Assembly: GCF_029269835.1 (NCBI RefSeq)
Contig: NZ_JARJBB010000005.1
Span: 62,001-126,000, forward strand
Length of the DNA stretch: 64,000 nt
Reading direction: 5' to 3'
From: Streptomyces tropicalis
GTDB lineage: Bacteria > Actinomycetota > Actinomycetes > Streptomycetales > Streptomycetaceae
Below, piece by piece: positions 8,973 through 17,502 of this stretch (the stretch's first letter is position 1; each line of letters begins with the position of its first letter). The notes under the pieces were generated by a model. It worked only from the letters and a program-made list of their open reading frames with translations, searched no databases and had not been told where the DNA came from. Both the position numbers and the translations under genes were made by a program.

Positions 8973-10211
8973 TCAGGTCAGCGCCGCCAGCGGGTCGTCG
9001 AGGACCGGCTGCCAGGCCAGTTCGGCCGCGCCGACGAGGCTGTTGTGGTCGAGGGTGCACGGCAGGATCGGCACCCCGCCGCTCTGACCCCACAGGCTGC
9101 GGTCGGCGACGACGGCCCGCAGGCGGTCCGGGTCGGCGTCGAGGAGGGTGCGGTGCAGGCCGCCGAGGATGATCCGGTCGGGGTTGAGGATGTTCACCAG
9201 GCCGGCCAGTCCCAGGCCCAGGCGGTCGATCAGGGCGCCGACGGCCTCCCGGACGGCCGGATCGCCGTAGTGGTCCCGGATCAGGTCGTGGGCCTGCTGG
9301 AGGAGGGACACCTCGGGGCCGGGGGTGCGGCCCGCGGCGGTGAGGAAGGCCAGGGGGTCGGCCTCCACGTCCAGGCAGCCCCGGCTGCCGCAGTGGCAGG
9401 GGCGGCCCTCGGGGTGGACCGTGAGGTGGCCGACCTCGAGGGCCAGTCCCCCGCTGCCGGTGTGCAGCCGCCCGTCGAGCACCAGGGCACCGCCGACCCC
9501 GCGGTGCCCGGTGGCGACGCACAGCAGGTCGCGGGCGCCGCGGCCCGCGCCGTGCCGGTGCTCGGCCAGGGCCGCGAGGTTGACGTCGTTCGCCGCGAAC
9601 GCCGGTCCGGTGATCCCGGCCTCGCGCACGCACTCGGCGAAGATCCGGCGGACCGGGGCGCCCGGGGGCCAGGCCAGGTGCAGCGGGTTCAGGGCGAGCC
9701 CGTCGGGTTCGGCGACCGCCGACGGCACGGCGAGCCCGGCGCCGACGCAGCGCCTGCCGGTCGTGCGCAGCAGCTCGGCACCGGCCTCGACGACGGAGCC
9801 GAGCACCTGGGCGGGGTCGGCGTCGACGGTCTCGCAGCCGGGGGCGGTGGCCACGATCCGGCCGCCCAGACCGACCAGGGCCGCTCGGAATCCGTCGGCG
9901 TGCACCTGGGCGGCCAGCGCGACGGGCCCGTCCTCGGCGAGGGCGAGCCGGTGCGAGGGCCGGCCCTGCGAACCGGCCGCCGCGGCCGGGCGGGCGTCCA
10001 CCCTGATGAGGCCCAGCGCCTCCAGCTCGGCCGCCACCGCGCCCGCCGTCGCCCGGGTCACCCCGAGTTCGGCGGTGAGCACGGCACGGGTCGGCGCCCG
10101 TCCGGTGTGCACGAGCTCCAGCGCGGGCCCGAGGGCGCCGCGCCCCCGGTCCAGCCGTGTCCTCGAGGTGGTCCCTTCCCCCGCCGTCCGGGGGTCCGCC
10201 TTGCCGGTCAT
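8973..10211 (-). CDS. ROK-family transcriptional repressor (NagC/XylR type)
   Basis: A 412-residue protein. Residues about 25-85 form a winged helix, with ELGVTRATAGAVAAELEALGLI as recognition region. The remainder is a ROK kinase-fold sugar sensor: FAANDVNLAAL with the conserved Asp, GHRGVGGALVLDGRL, GHLTVHPEGRPCHCGSRGCLD and NPDRIILGG. The zinc motif CxCGxxGCxE ends in Asp instead of Glu (CHCGSRGCLD), a mild deviation. Such proteins sense sugars and repress uptake or catabolic genes. None is adjacent, so the target is not visible. ATG 10211 is the natural start. It lies downstream of alkB on the same strand with a hairpin between, so co-transcription is doubtful. Confidence 0.88.
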   Translation of the reverse strand: MTGKADPRTAGEGTTSRTRLDRGRGALGPALELVHTGRAPTRAVLTAELGVTRATAGAVAAELEALGLIRVDARPAAAAGSQGRPSHRLALAEDGPVALAAQVHADGFRAALVGLGGRIVATAPGCETVDADPAQVLGSVVEAGAELLRTTGRRCVGAGLAVPSAVAEPDGLALNPLHLAWPPGAPVRRIFAECVREAGITGPAFAANDVNLAALAEHRHGAGRGARDLLCVATGHRGVGGALVLDGRLHTGSGGLALEVGHLTVHPEGRPCHCGSRGCLDVEADPLAFLTAAGRTPGPEVSLLQQAHDLIRDHYGDPAVREAVGALIDRLGLGLAGLVNILNPDRIILGGLHRTLLDADPDRLRAVVADRSLWGQSGGVPILPCTLDHNSLVGAAELAWQPVLDDPLAALT

Positions 10212-10232
10212 GAGGGCGAGTCTCCCATGATC

Positions 10233-10252
10233 CGCCGGACGTCCGTCCGGCG
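10233..10252 (-). terminator. Hairpin after alkB
   Basis: An eight-base perfect stem, CGCCGGAC/GTCCGGCG, with a GTCC loop, placed just after the alkB stop (10260, reading leftwards) and just before the ROK start. It may separate the two genes or only weaken read-through. Confidence 0.5.
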
Positions 10253-10259
10253 CCGCGGG

Positions 10260-10928
10260 TCAGCGGCCGCTGGCCCGGAGGGTGATGTTCAGGCGTCCGG
10301 TCAGGCCCAACTCGGGCGGTGCCGTGCCCGCGTGCACGCGCGGGACGCCGTGGTGGGCGAGCCGGGCCGGGCCGCCGAACACGAACAGGTCGCCGCTGCG
10401 CAGTGCCACGTCCGTGTACGGGCGGCCCCTGGTCCCGGTGTTGCCGAAGCGGAACACGCACGTGTCGCCGAGGCTGAGCGAGACCACGGGGGCGGTGGAG
10501 TGCTCGTCGGCGTCGCGGTGCATCCCCATCCGGGCGTCGGCGTCGTAGAAGTTGATCAGTGCGATGTCGTACGCGTCGCCCGGCACCGCGTCCGGTCCGA
10601 GCGCGTCGGCGACCGCGCGCCGGGCCAGGTCGCCGAGCCACTGCGGGAACGGCTTCACCGGGGAGCCGTCGCCGTCGACGACGGTGCGGGCGTACGCGTA
10701 CGGGTACCAGTGCCAGCCCAGGCACACCTGGCGGGCGGTCATCGTCCCGCCGCCGGGGGTGTGCACGGTGCGCAGCCCCGCGGGCGGGCGGGCCCAGACC
10801 CGGCAGGCGGTCAGCAGCTCCCGCTGGCGCCGCGCGTCCAGCCAGTCGGGCACGTGCACGGCACCGGGCGCGACCCGGCGGCGCGGGCGCGGGAACAGCT
10901 CGGCGTCCATGGCCTCCATGCTCTCCAT
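10260..10928 (-). CDS. alkB: AlkB-type Fe(II)/2-oxoglutarate DNA dealkylase
   Basis: A 222-residue protein that oxidatively removes methyl groups from 1-methyladenine and 3-methylcytosine in DNA or RNA. The 2OG-Fe(II) oxygenase core is complete: the iron triad HRD (His137, Asp139) with His193 in ARLAHHGV, and the 2-oxoglutarate motif RLNITLR at 212-218. The preceding INFYDADARMGMHRD block is typical of bacterial AlkB. Length is normal. Three in-frame ATGs (10928, 10919, 10910) compete; 10928 is chosen because GACGAGGA precedes it. No ada or alkA gene is adjacent, but an AidB-like gene lies at the right edge of the window. Confidence 0.92.
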   Translation of the reverse strand: MESMEAMDAELFPRPRRRVAPGAVHVPDWLDARRQRELLTACRVWARPPAGLRTVHTPGGGTMTARQVCLGWHWYPYAYARTVVDGDGSPVKPFPQWLGDLARRAVADALGPDAVPGDAYDIALINFYDADARMGMHRDADEHSTAPVVSLSLGDTCVFRFGNTGTRGRPYTDVALRSGDLFVFGGPARLAHHGVPRVHAGTAPPELGLTGRLNITLRASGR

Positions 10929-11050
10929 CCTCGTCCATGCCCGCGGGCATGTGCCCGGTGCCCGGGACGGCGCGGCGGCCGCGGGCACCGGTCGGCGGCC
11001 CCGCGGGCGCGGGTCCGGCCCGCGCGACCGGTCCTGAGCTGGGGCTCCGC

Positions 11051-11056
11051 TAGCCT
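11051..11056 (+). promoter_or_regulatory. -10 box (TAGCCT) of a probably leaderless gene
   Basis: TAGCCT fits the actinobacterial TANNNT -10 consensus and sits nine bases before ATG 11066. With no ribosome site in between, the methyltransferase mRNA probably begins at or near its start codon. Confidence 0.5.
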
Positions 11057-11065
11057 GGACGGACG

Positions 11066-12232
11066 ATGAGCGACCGTATGACGACCCCGTGGGGCGAGCT
11101 GGAGCTCGCCCGGTTCCCCGAGGATCCCCGCGACCGGCTGCGCGCCTGGGACGCCTCCGACGAGTACCTCCTGCGGCACCTCGCGGAGCAGGGGCTCGGG
11201 AGCGGGCCGCAGGACGGCGGCGGCCACGGGAGTGTGGTGGCGGTCGGGGACCGGTGGGGCGCGCTGGTCACCGCGCTGGCCGCGCACCGTCCGGTGCAGA
11301 TCACGGACTCCTTCCTCACCCGGGAGGCGACGCGCGCCAACCTCGCCCGCAACGGGGTGGCGACCGGCGCGGTGCGCCTGCTGACCACGCAGGATCCGCC
11401 GCCGGAGCGGATCGACGTCCTGCTGGTGCGGGTGCCGAAGAGCCTGGCCCTGCTGGAGGACCAGCTGCTGCGGCTGGCACCCGGAGTGCACGCGGACACG
11501 GTCGTCGTCGGCACCGGCATGGTCAAGGAGATCCACACCTCGACGCTCCAGCTGTTCGAGCGCATCCTCGGACCGACCCGGACCTCGCTCGCCGAGCGCA
11601 AGGCGCGGCTGATCCACTGCGCACCTGACCCGGCCCTGGTCCGGCCGGCGAGCCGCTGGCCGCACCGGTACGAGCTGCCGGACGGCATCGGCGCCGTGTC
11701 AGGGCGGACGGTCGTCAATCACGCCGGAGTGTTCTGCGCGGAGCGCCTGGACATCGGCACCCGCTTCTTCCTTCAGCACCTGCCCGGGGGCCGCGGTGCG
11801 CGGCGCGTGGTCGACCTGGGCTGCGGCAACGGCGTGGTGGGGACGGCGGTGGCCCTGGCGAACCCCGAGGCCGACGTGCTCTTCGTGGACGAGTCCTTCC
11901 AGGCGGTGGCGTCCGCCGAGGGGACGTACCGGGCGAACGGCGTGCCGGGGCAGGCCGAGTTCCGGGTCGGCGACGGTCTGGCCGGACTGCCGGACGGCGG
12001 CGTGGACCTGGTCCTGAACAACCCGCCCTTCCACTCGCACCAGGCGACGACGGATGCGACGGCACGGCGGATGTTCACCGGGGCGCGGCGGGTGCTGCGC
12101 CCCGGTGGCGAGCTGTGGGTCGTCGGCAACCGGCACCTGGGCTACCACGTGGCCCTGCGGCGCCTGTTCGGGAACTGCGAACTGGTCGCGAGCGACCCCA
12201 AGTTCGTGGTGCTGCGGTCGGTCAGGCGGTAG
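11066..12232 (+). CDS. RsmC/RlmG-type rRNA guanine-N2 methyltransferase
   Basis: A 388-residue class I SAM-dependent methyltransferase with two domains, as in RsmC (16S G1207) and RlmG (23S G1835). The N-terminal half is a degenerate methyltransferase fold without SAM motifs. The C-terminal half has motif I VVDLGCGNGVVG (near residue 248) and the catalytic NNPPFHSH (near 317), whose NPPF loop flips the target base. Which rRNA is methylated cannot be told from the sequence. A -10 box at 11051 and the absence of a ribosome site suggest a leaderless transcript. Its stop overlaps the stop of the convergent aldolase gene by 11 bases. Confidence 0.88.
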   Translation: MSDRMTTPWGELELARFPEDPRDRLRAWDASDEYLLRHLAEQGLGSGPQDGGGHGSVVAVGDRWGALVTALAAHRPVQITDSFLTREATRANLARNGVATGAVRLLTTQDPPPERIDVLLVRVPKSLALLEDQLLRLAPGVHADTVVVGTGMVKEIHTSTLQLFERILGPTRTSLAERKARLIHCAPDPALVRPASRWPHRYELPDGIGAVSGRTVVNHAGVFCAERLDIGTRFFLQHLPGGRGARRVVDLGCGNGVVGTAVALANPEADVLFVDESFQAVASAEGTYRANGVPGQAEFRVGDGLAGLPDGGVDLVLNNPPFHSHQATTDATARRMFTGARRVLRPGGELWVVGNRHLGYHVALRRLFGNCELVASDPKFVVLRSVRR

Positions 12233-13094
12233 CCGGGGCGGGGCGCGCGCCGAGCACCGCGACGAACCGCTCCACCTCCGCCACCATCGCCTCCCGGCCC
12301 ACGCTGAGGTACTTGCGCGAGTCGACGGCCTGCGGGTGGGTGGCCAGGAAGGCGCGGATCGCTCCGGTCATGGCGACGTTGAGGGCGGTGCCGACGTTGA
12401 CCTTGGCGATGCCTCCGGCGACGGCGGCGGCCAGCTCCTCGTCGGGCACGCCGGAGGAGCCGTGCAGGACGAGTGGCACCTCCAGGGCACCGGCCAGGCG
12501 CTTGAGCAGGTCGTGGTCGAGCGCGGCGGTGCGTTCGGTCATGGCGTGCGCGTTGCCGACGGCCACGGCGAGGGCGTCGACCCCGGAGTCCGCGACGAAC
12601 GCGTGCGCCTCACCGGGGTCGGTGCGGGCACCGGGTGCGTGGGCGTCGAGCGGCGGGTGCCCGTGCTTGCCGCCGATCTCCCCCAGCTCCGCCTCGATCC
12701 ACAGCCCCTGCGCGTGGGCCCACTCCGCGGCGGCGCGCGTCGCGGCGAGGTTCTCCGCGTACGGGAGCCGGGAGGCGTCGTACATGACGGAGCTGAAGCC
12801 CGCGTCGGATGCCTGGCGCAGCAGGTCGTCGCTCTGCACGTGGTCGAGGTGCAGGGCCACGGGGACGGCGGACCGTTCCGCCGCCGCGACGGCGGCCCGG
12901 GCGATCGGGCGCAGTCGGCCGTAGCGGAACTTGACGGCGTTCTCGCTGACTTGGAGGACGACGGGCACGCCGGCCGACTCGGCGCCGGCGACGACGGCCT
13001 CGACGTGTTCCAGCGTGATGATGTTGAAGGCGGCGACGGCGGAGCGCGCGGCGGCGGCGCGGGTGACCAGGTCGCCGGTCGTGGCAAGCGGCAC
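12222..13094 (-). CDS. Class II ketose-bisphosphate aldolase (fructose/tagatose type)
   Basis: A 290-residue zinc-dependent TIM-barrel aldolase. Catalytic and metal residues are in LHLDHVQ (Asp84, His85), EAELGEIGGKHG, VLHGSSG and NVGTALN. Family members cleave fructose-1,6- or tagatose-1,6-bisphosphate to dihydroxyacetone phosphate and a triose. The neighbours, a SIS-domain protein upstream on the same strand and a divergent DeoR regulator, match agaY/kbaY-agaS layouts for amino-sugar breakdown, so tagatose bisphosphate or a related ketose phosphate is more likely than a glycolytic role. ATG 13094 has GGAAAGGA upstream. The 3' end overlaps the convergent methyltransferase gene. Confidence 0.88.
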   Translation of the reverse strand: MPLATTGDLVTRAAAARSAVAAFNIITLEHVEAVVAGAESAGVPVVLQVSENAVKFRYGRLRPIARAAVAAAERSAVPVALHLDHVQSDDLLRQASDAGFSSVMYDASRLPYAENLAATRAAAEWAHAQGLWIEAELGEIGGKHGHPPLDAHAPGARTDPGEAHAFVADSGVDALAVAVGNAHAMTERTAALDHDLLKRLAGALEVPLVLHGSSGVPDEELAAAVAGGIAKVNVGTALNVAMTGAIRAFLATHPQAVDSRKYLSVGREAMVAEVERFVAVLGARPAPATA

Positions 13095-13197
13095 GGCGTG
13101 TCCTTTCCGGGGGCGGAGGCGGATCTCCGGTGAGGCGGGGGAACTCCGGGGTGGTGCGGGAAGGTCGGAGGCTGCGGCGGGACCGCGCCGGGGGGCG

Positions 13198-14079
13198 TCA
13201 GCCGTCGAGGACGACCGAGCGGGTCAGATGGCGGGGCCGGTCCGGGTCCAGGCCGCGGGCCGCGGCGACGGCGACCGCGAGGCGCTGCACGCGGACGAGT
13301 TCGGCGAGTGGGTCGAGGGTCCCCTCGACCCACTGGCCGCCGGTGGCCCGCACCTGGTCGGCGAGTCCGTCGGGCGCCGGGCCGATCATCCAGGTCGCGG
13401 TGGAGCGGGTGGTGACGCTGATGGGGCCGTGCCGGTACTCCATGGCGGGGTAGGCCTCGGTCCAGGACAGGGAGGCCTCCCGCATCTTCAGCCCGGCCTC
13501 GTTGGCGAGGCCGACGGTCCAGCCGCGGCCGAGGAACGTGAACTGCGTGCACTCCACGAGTCCGGCGGGCAGCGGAGCGGCCAGGGCGGTGCGGGCGTCG
13601 GCGACGGCGGTGTCGGAGTGCAGCCCGAGGTGCGCGCGCAGCAGGGTGAGCGCGGTCGTGGCGAACCGGGTCTGCACCACGGAGCGTTCGTCCGCGAAGT
13701 CGAGCACCACGACGTCGTCGGCGGCGCCCATCACCGGGGTGTCCGGGTCCGCGGTGACGGCGGTGGTCGGGATGCGGCCCTTCACCTGCTTGAGCAGCTC
13801 CAGGACTTCGGTGGTCGTGCCGGAGCGGGTGAGTGCGACGACCCGGTCGTAGCGGCGGCCCGGCGGGAACTCGGACGCGGCGAACGCATCGGTCTCCCCC
13901 TGCCCCGCACCCTCCCGCAGCGCGGCGGCCGCCTGCGCCATGAAGTACGAGGTGCCGCAGCCGACGATCGCGACCCGCTCCCCCGGTCCCGGCAGTGCAC
14001 CGCCCCGCGCGGCGGCCTCGGCCGCGGCGCGGGTCCAGCACTCGGGCTGGCTGGTCAGCTCGTCCTCGACGTACGTCAT
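13198..14079 (-). CDS. SIS-domain sugar isomerase/deaminase, AgaS-like
   Basis: A 293-residue protein made of two SIS domains. The phosphosugar-binding signatures are VGCGTSYFMAQAA in the first, ALTRSGTTTEVLELL after it, and the FLGRGWTVGLANEAGLKMREASLSWTEAY block in the second, as in GlmS isomerase halves and AgaS. AgaS converts galactosamine-6-phosphate to tagatose-6-phosphate; here the exact sugar is inferred, not shown. ATG 14079 is preceded by GAGGAAGG. The class II aldolase follows 103 bases downstream in the same direction, and a DeoR gene diverges upstream, so the three probably form one sugar-phosphate module. No kinase, deacetylase or transporter is present in the cluster. Confidence 0.85.
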   Translation of the reverse strand: MTYVEDELTSQPECWTRAAAEAAARGGALPGPGERVAIVGCGTSYFMAQAAAALREGAGQGETDAFAASEFPPGRRYDRVVALTRSGTTTEVLELLKQVKGRIPTTAVTADPDTPVMGAADDVVVLDFADERSVVQTRFATTALTLLRAHLGLHSDTAVADARTALAAPLPAGLVECTQFTFLGRGWTVGLANEAGLKMREASLSWTEAYPAMEYRHGPISVTTRSTATWMIGPAPDGLADQVRATGGQWVEGTLDPLAELVRVQRLAVAVAAARGLDPDRPRHLTRSVVLDG

Positions 14080-14110
14080 GCCCCACCTTCCTCTGGATGA
14101 TCGTTCTTGC

Positions 14111-14144
14111 AAGATAGCGTCGCCTTTCGAGCATAATCAAGCAT
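14111..14144 (-). promoter_or_regulatory. Promoter of the SIS/aldolase unit with helically phased direct repeats
   Basis: On the minus strand, TTGATT (14140-14135) and TATCTT (14116-14111), 18 bases apart, form a promoter for the SIS gene. ATGCT occurs twice in direct orientation, at 14144-14140 and 14134-14130, exactly ten bases apart and flanking the -35 box. DeoR proteins often bind direct repeats, so this is the natural operator for the divergent DeoR gene. Confidence 0.6.
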
Positions 14145-14200
14145 TCGGCGTCGCGCAGGGTGCGCTAGGGTCGCGGAGGAACGAGGAACGGAGGCGCGGG

Positions 14201-14980
14201 ATGTCGCGCGACGCGCGCTGGAAGGCGCTGCTGGAACTGCTCGTCGAGCGCGGCCGGCTGGATGTCGAGGAGGCCGCTGCCGAGCTGGAGGTGTCCGCCG
14301 CGACGATCCGACGCGACTTCGACCGGCTGGCCGAGCAGCAGATGCTGGTGCGGACCCGGGGCGGCGCGGTCGTGCACGGTGTCTCCTACGAGCTGCCGCT
14401 GCGCTACAAGACGGCCCGCCGGGCCTCCGAGAAGCAGCGGATCGCCACCGCGGTCGCGGACCTCGTGGCACCCGGCGAGGCGGTGGGCCTGACCGGCGGC
14501 ACGACCACCACGGAGGTGGCCCGCGCGCTGGCGGTCCGGGCCGACCTCGCCTCCGGCACGCCGGCGCTGACCGTCGTGACCAATGCGCTGAACATCGCGA
14601 ACGAGCTGGCCGTGCGGCCCCAGTTCAAGATCGTGGTGACCGGCGGCGTCGCCCGGCCGCAGTCGTACGAGCTCATCGGGCCGCTCGCGGACGGCGTGCT
14701 GGGCCAGATCACCGTCGACATGGCGGTGCTCGGGGTGGTGGCCTTCGACGTGGCGCACGGCGCCGCGGCGCACGACGAGGCGGAGGCCGCGATCAATCGC
14801 CTGCTGTGCGAGCGGGCGGAACGGGTCGTCGTGGCGGCCGACTCCAGCAAGCTGGGCCGGCGCGCCTTCGCGCGGATCTGCCCGGCCGAGGCGGTGGACA
14901 CCCTGGTCACGGACACGGCGGCAGAACCGGATGCGGTCCGGCGGTTCGAGGAGGCGGGCGTCCGCGTCGTCACCGTCTGA
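14201..14980 (+). CDS. DeoR-family regulator of the SIS/aldolase unit
   Basis: A 259-residue protein with an N-terminal DeoR winged helix, LDVEEAAAELEVSAATIRRDFDRLAEQQMLVRTRGGAV, followed by the DeoRC domain with a GLTGGTTTTEVARAL phosphosugar loop, VVTNALNIANEL and VVVAADSSKLGRRAF. The normal role is a repressor released by a sugar phosphate. It diverges from the SIS gene across a 121-base gap holding phased direct repeats, which points to local and probably autogenous control. ATG 14201 has GGAGGCG at 14190-14196. It is clearly distinct in sequence from the DeoR at 3860, so the two likely regulate different pathways. Confidence 0.9.
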   Translation: MSRDARWKALLELLVERGRLDVEEAAAELEVSAATIRRDFDRLAEQQMLVRTRGGAVVHGVSYELPLRYKTARRASEKQRIATAVADLVAPGEAVGLTGGTTTTEVARALAVRADLASGTPALTVVTNALNIANELAVRPQFKIVVTGGVARPQSYELIGPLADGVLGQITVDMAVLGVVAFDVAHGAAAHDEAEAAINRLLCERAERVVVAADSSKLGRRAFARICPAEAVDTLVTDTAAEPDAVRRFEEAGVRVVTV

Positions 14981-15007
14981 CCTGCGCCGGCGGGCCGGCG
15001 GCACAGG

Positions 15008-15430
15008 TCAGACGCGCAGAAACCCCACCCCACGGCCGTCGTTGCACCCGGTGGGCACGGTCACGACCGTCTCGCGCCGCCAGGGCCGGGGCGGCACGGG
15101 GACCTGCACGGGGGCGGCCGCCCGCGTCTGGGCCTGGAGGGCGACGCTCACCAGGGTCACCAGCAGGTCGACGTCCGCGGAGGCGTCGAGACGCAGTGTC
15201 ACCCAGTGCGACCCCGGCACCATCCGGACGGGGGTGAACCGCCGCAGGTCGCCCGCCAGTCGCCGGATGGCCGGGGCCGTCAGGCGGAGGTCCACGTCCC
15301 GGTCCGAGTGGAAGTGGACGACCTCGCCGCGGACCGAACTCAGCGCCCGCCCCGTGCCGCAGCTCGGCGCCGATTCCATCAGGTCGGGCCAGGTGGCGAG
15401 TTGGGACTGCGCGCGCTCTGCCAGCGTCAT
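15008..15430 (-). CDS. DUF5519 ('luciferase-domain') protein
   Basis: A 140-residue small protein. The middle segment VVHFHSDRDVDLRLTAPAIRRL and the following PGSHWVTLRLDASADVDLLVTLVSVALQA match the DUF5519 family, which is annotated as luciferase domain through a distant link to fungal luciferase-type proteins. It is not a bacterial flavin luciferase, and no light reaction should be inferred. It runs convergent to the DeoR gene with 27 bases between stops. No strong ribosome site is visible before ATG 15430. The molecular role is unknown. Confidence 0.72.
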   Translation of the reverse strand: MTLAERAQSQLATWPDLMESAPSCGTGRALSSVRGEVVHFHSDRDVDLRLTAPAIRRLAGDLRRFTPVRMVPGSHWVTLRLDASADVDLLVTLVSVALQAQTRAAAPVQVPVPPRPWRRETVVTVPTGCNDGRGVGFLRV

Positions 15431-15631
15431 GGTGCCATCATGGCCCGCTCACCGCACGGCAACCGAGGCGTGAGCGAGCCTTAACCGATCCGTGTCCGAC
15501 GGCGGTGCGGCACTCAATCGCCCAACGGCGGTACGGCACAAAAATCGGCAGTTCCGGCCGCTCCGGTGAGGCGACCTGCCGCTCCGCCCGCCGCACACGG
15601 GGCGTAGCCCAAATGACAGCTGTTCTTCCGT

Positions 15632-15660
15632 TTGACGTTCACCCCCTGGACGTCCAGCAT
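15632..15660 (+). promoter_or_regulatory. Promoter with internal palindrome upstream of the aquaglyceroporin gene
   Basis: TTGACG (15632-15637) and CAGCAT (15655-15660) are 17 bases apart. A perfect 12-base palindrome, CTGGACGTCCAG, occupies 15646-15657, in the spacer and over the start of the -10 box. The gene start is 60 bases further on. The regulator is unknown; IclR-type GylR controls glycerol genes in Streptomyces, but I cannot link it to this site. Confidence 0.5.
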
Positions 15661-15720
15661 CAAATCGATACGCTCACGGCCCGAAGCGCCCATCCCCGGT
15701 CGAGTGGAAGGCGGAGCCCC

Positions 15721-16545
<825 letters not shown>

Positions 16546-16782
16546 GAAACGGCCGGGTCGGGTCATGGAACGGGCCGGCGGTCCAGGGCGCGCCCGGGGC
16601 GGGCGGGTCCTCGTGGCGTTGCGCCGGCCGCCCGCCGCGGCGGCCTCCGCGCCGCCGTCCCGGGCCCGCCCGGCCTCTCTCCTGACCGTTTCCGCGCACG
16701 TTCCGGTCCCGCCGGGAGCCTCTGATCGCGTCTGGGGGCACACTGGCAATAAGCGCCGTCTGCTCACGAGGGGGTGTCGAGG

Positions 16783-17355
16783 GTGACACGTCGTACGGGA
16801 GTGTGGCTGTGGCGCTGGCGGAGCAATCCGCTGCGCCGGACGAGTGATGTGGTGGAGGCGTGGCTGCTGCTCGCCGCCTGCGTCCTCGCCGTGGCGGGCG
16901 GGCTGCTGTCGGCGGTGCTGACGTCGGGCGTCATGCAGCGGAGCGCGGACCGGGTGCGCGCCGAGAGCCGGCCGATGGCCGCCGAGCTGACCGCGGAGGC
17001 GACCCACGGGCCGGCCCGGCCGAGCAGCGCGGCGCTGGTCTGGGGCACGGTCCGCTGGACCGACCGGGACGGCACGGCCCACACCGGCCGGGCCCGCGTG
17101 CCGGCCGCCGCCCGCCCCGGGAACCAGGTCACGGTGTGGACGAACGGCCGCGGGAGGCTGACCTCGCCGCCCGCCTCCGCGGCGGACGCCACGTTCCAGG
17201 CGGCCCTCGGCGGTCTCTGGGCGGGCACGGCTGCGGTGGGTGCGGTCCTCGGAGGCGTCAAGCTCGTCCGGGGCCGCCTCGACCGGCACCGCATGGCCCA
17301 GTGGGCCGAGGAGTGGGCCCTGGTGGACTCGCAGTGGGGCCGCAAGACGGGCTGA
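16783..17355 (+). CDS. Rv1733c-like two-helix membrane protein (copy 2)
   Basis: A 190-residue protein with the same architecture as the gene at 232-837. It has an N-terminal LWRWRSNPLRRTSDVVEAW motif, a transmembrane helix at about residues 24-48, a central domain with a WTNGRGRL turn, a second helix near 140-165, and a basic tail with paired Trp residues. GTG 16783 is favoured because GAGGGGGTG lies nine bases upstream; a GTG at 16774 would sit on top of that site. The two copies share the start-region context (GTGTCGAG), suggesting duplication. The family has no known function. It converges on htpG. Confidence 0.83.
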   Translation: MTRRTGVWLWRWRSNPLRRTSDVVEAWLLLAACVLAVAGGLLSAVLTSGVMQRSADRVRAESRPMAAELTAEATHGPARPSSAALVWGTVRWTDRDGTAHTGRARVPAAARPGNQVTVWTNGRGRLTSPPASAADATFQAALGGLWAGTAAVGAVLGGVKLVRGRLDRHRMAQWAEEWALVDSQWGRKTG

Positions 17356-17449
17356 GGGGGCTCCCCCGCCCGGAAGGTCGCGCCTGGCCCACCGCGGCCG
17401 AGCGTCCGGGCGGTCGGGCTCGGGACGGACCGGCGGTCGCTCCTCCGGG

Positions 17450-17485
17450 CCGGGCCGGTGGTCCCGTCACCGGGAGCCGGCCCGG
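17450..17485 (-). terminator. Hairpin downstream of htpG
   Basis: CCGGGCCGG at 17450-17458 is complementary to CCGGCCCGG at 17477-17485, with an 18-base loop. It lies just past the htpG stop (17503, reading leftwards) and between two convergent genes. Confidence 0.45.
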
Positions 17486-17502
17486 ATCTGCGGGGAGGCT
17501 GC

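Noticed and set aside
10812..10990. Extended N-terminus for AlkB starting at 10988
   Set aside because: It adds 20 residues of Ala/Pro/Arg composition with no ribosome site; ATG 10928 has GACGAGGA upstream.
15008..15430. Reading the DUF5519 protein as a genuine luciferase
   Set aside because: The label comes from a distant domain name. No flavin- or luciferin-binding motif is visible, and the protein is only 140 residues long.
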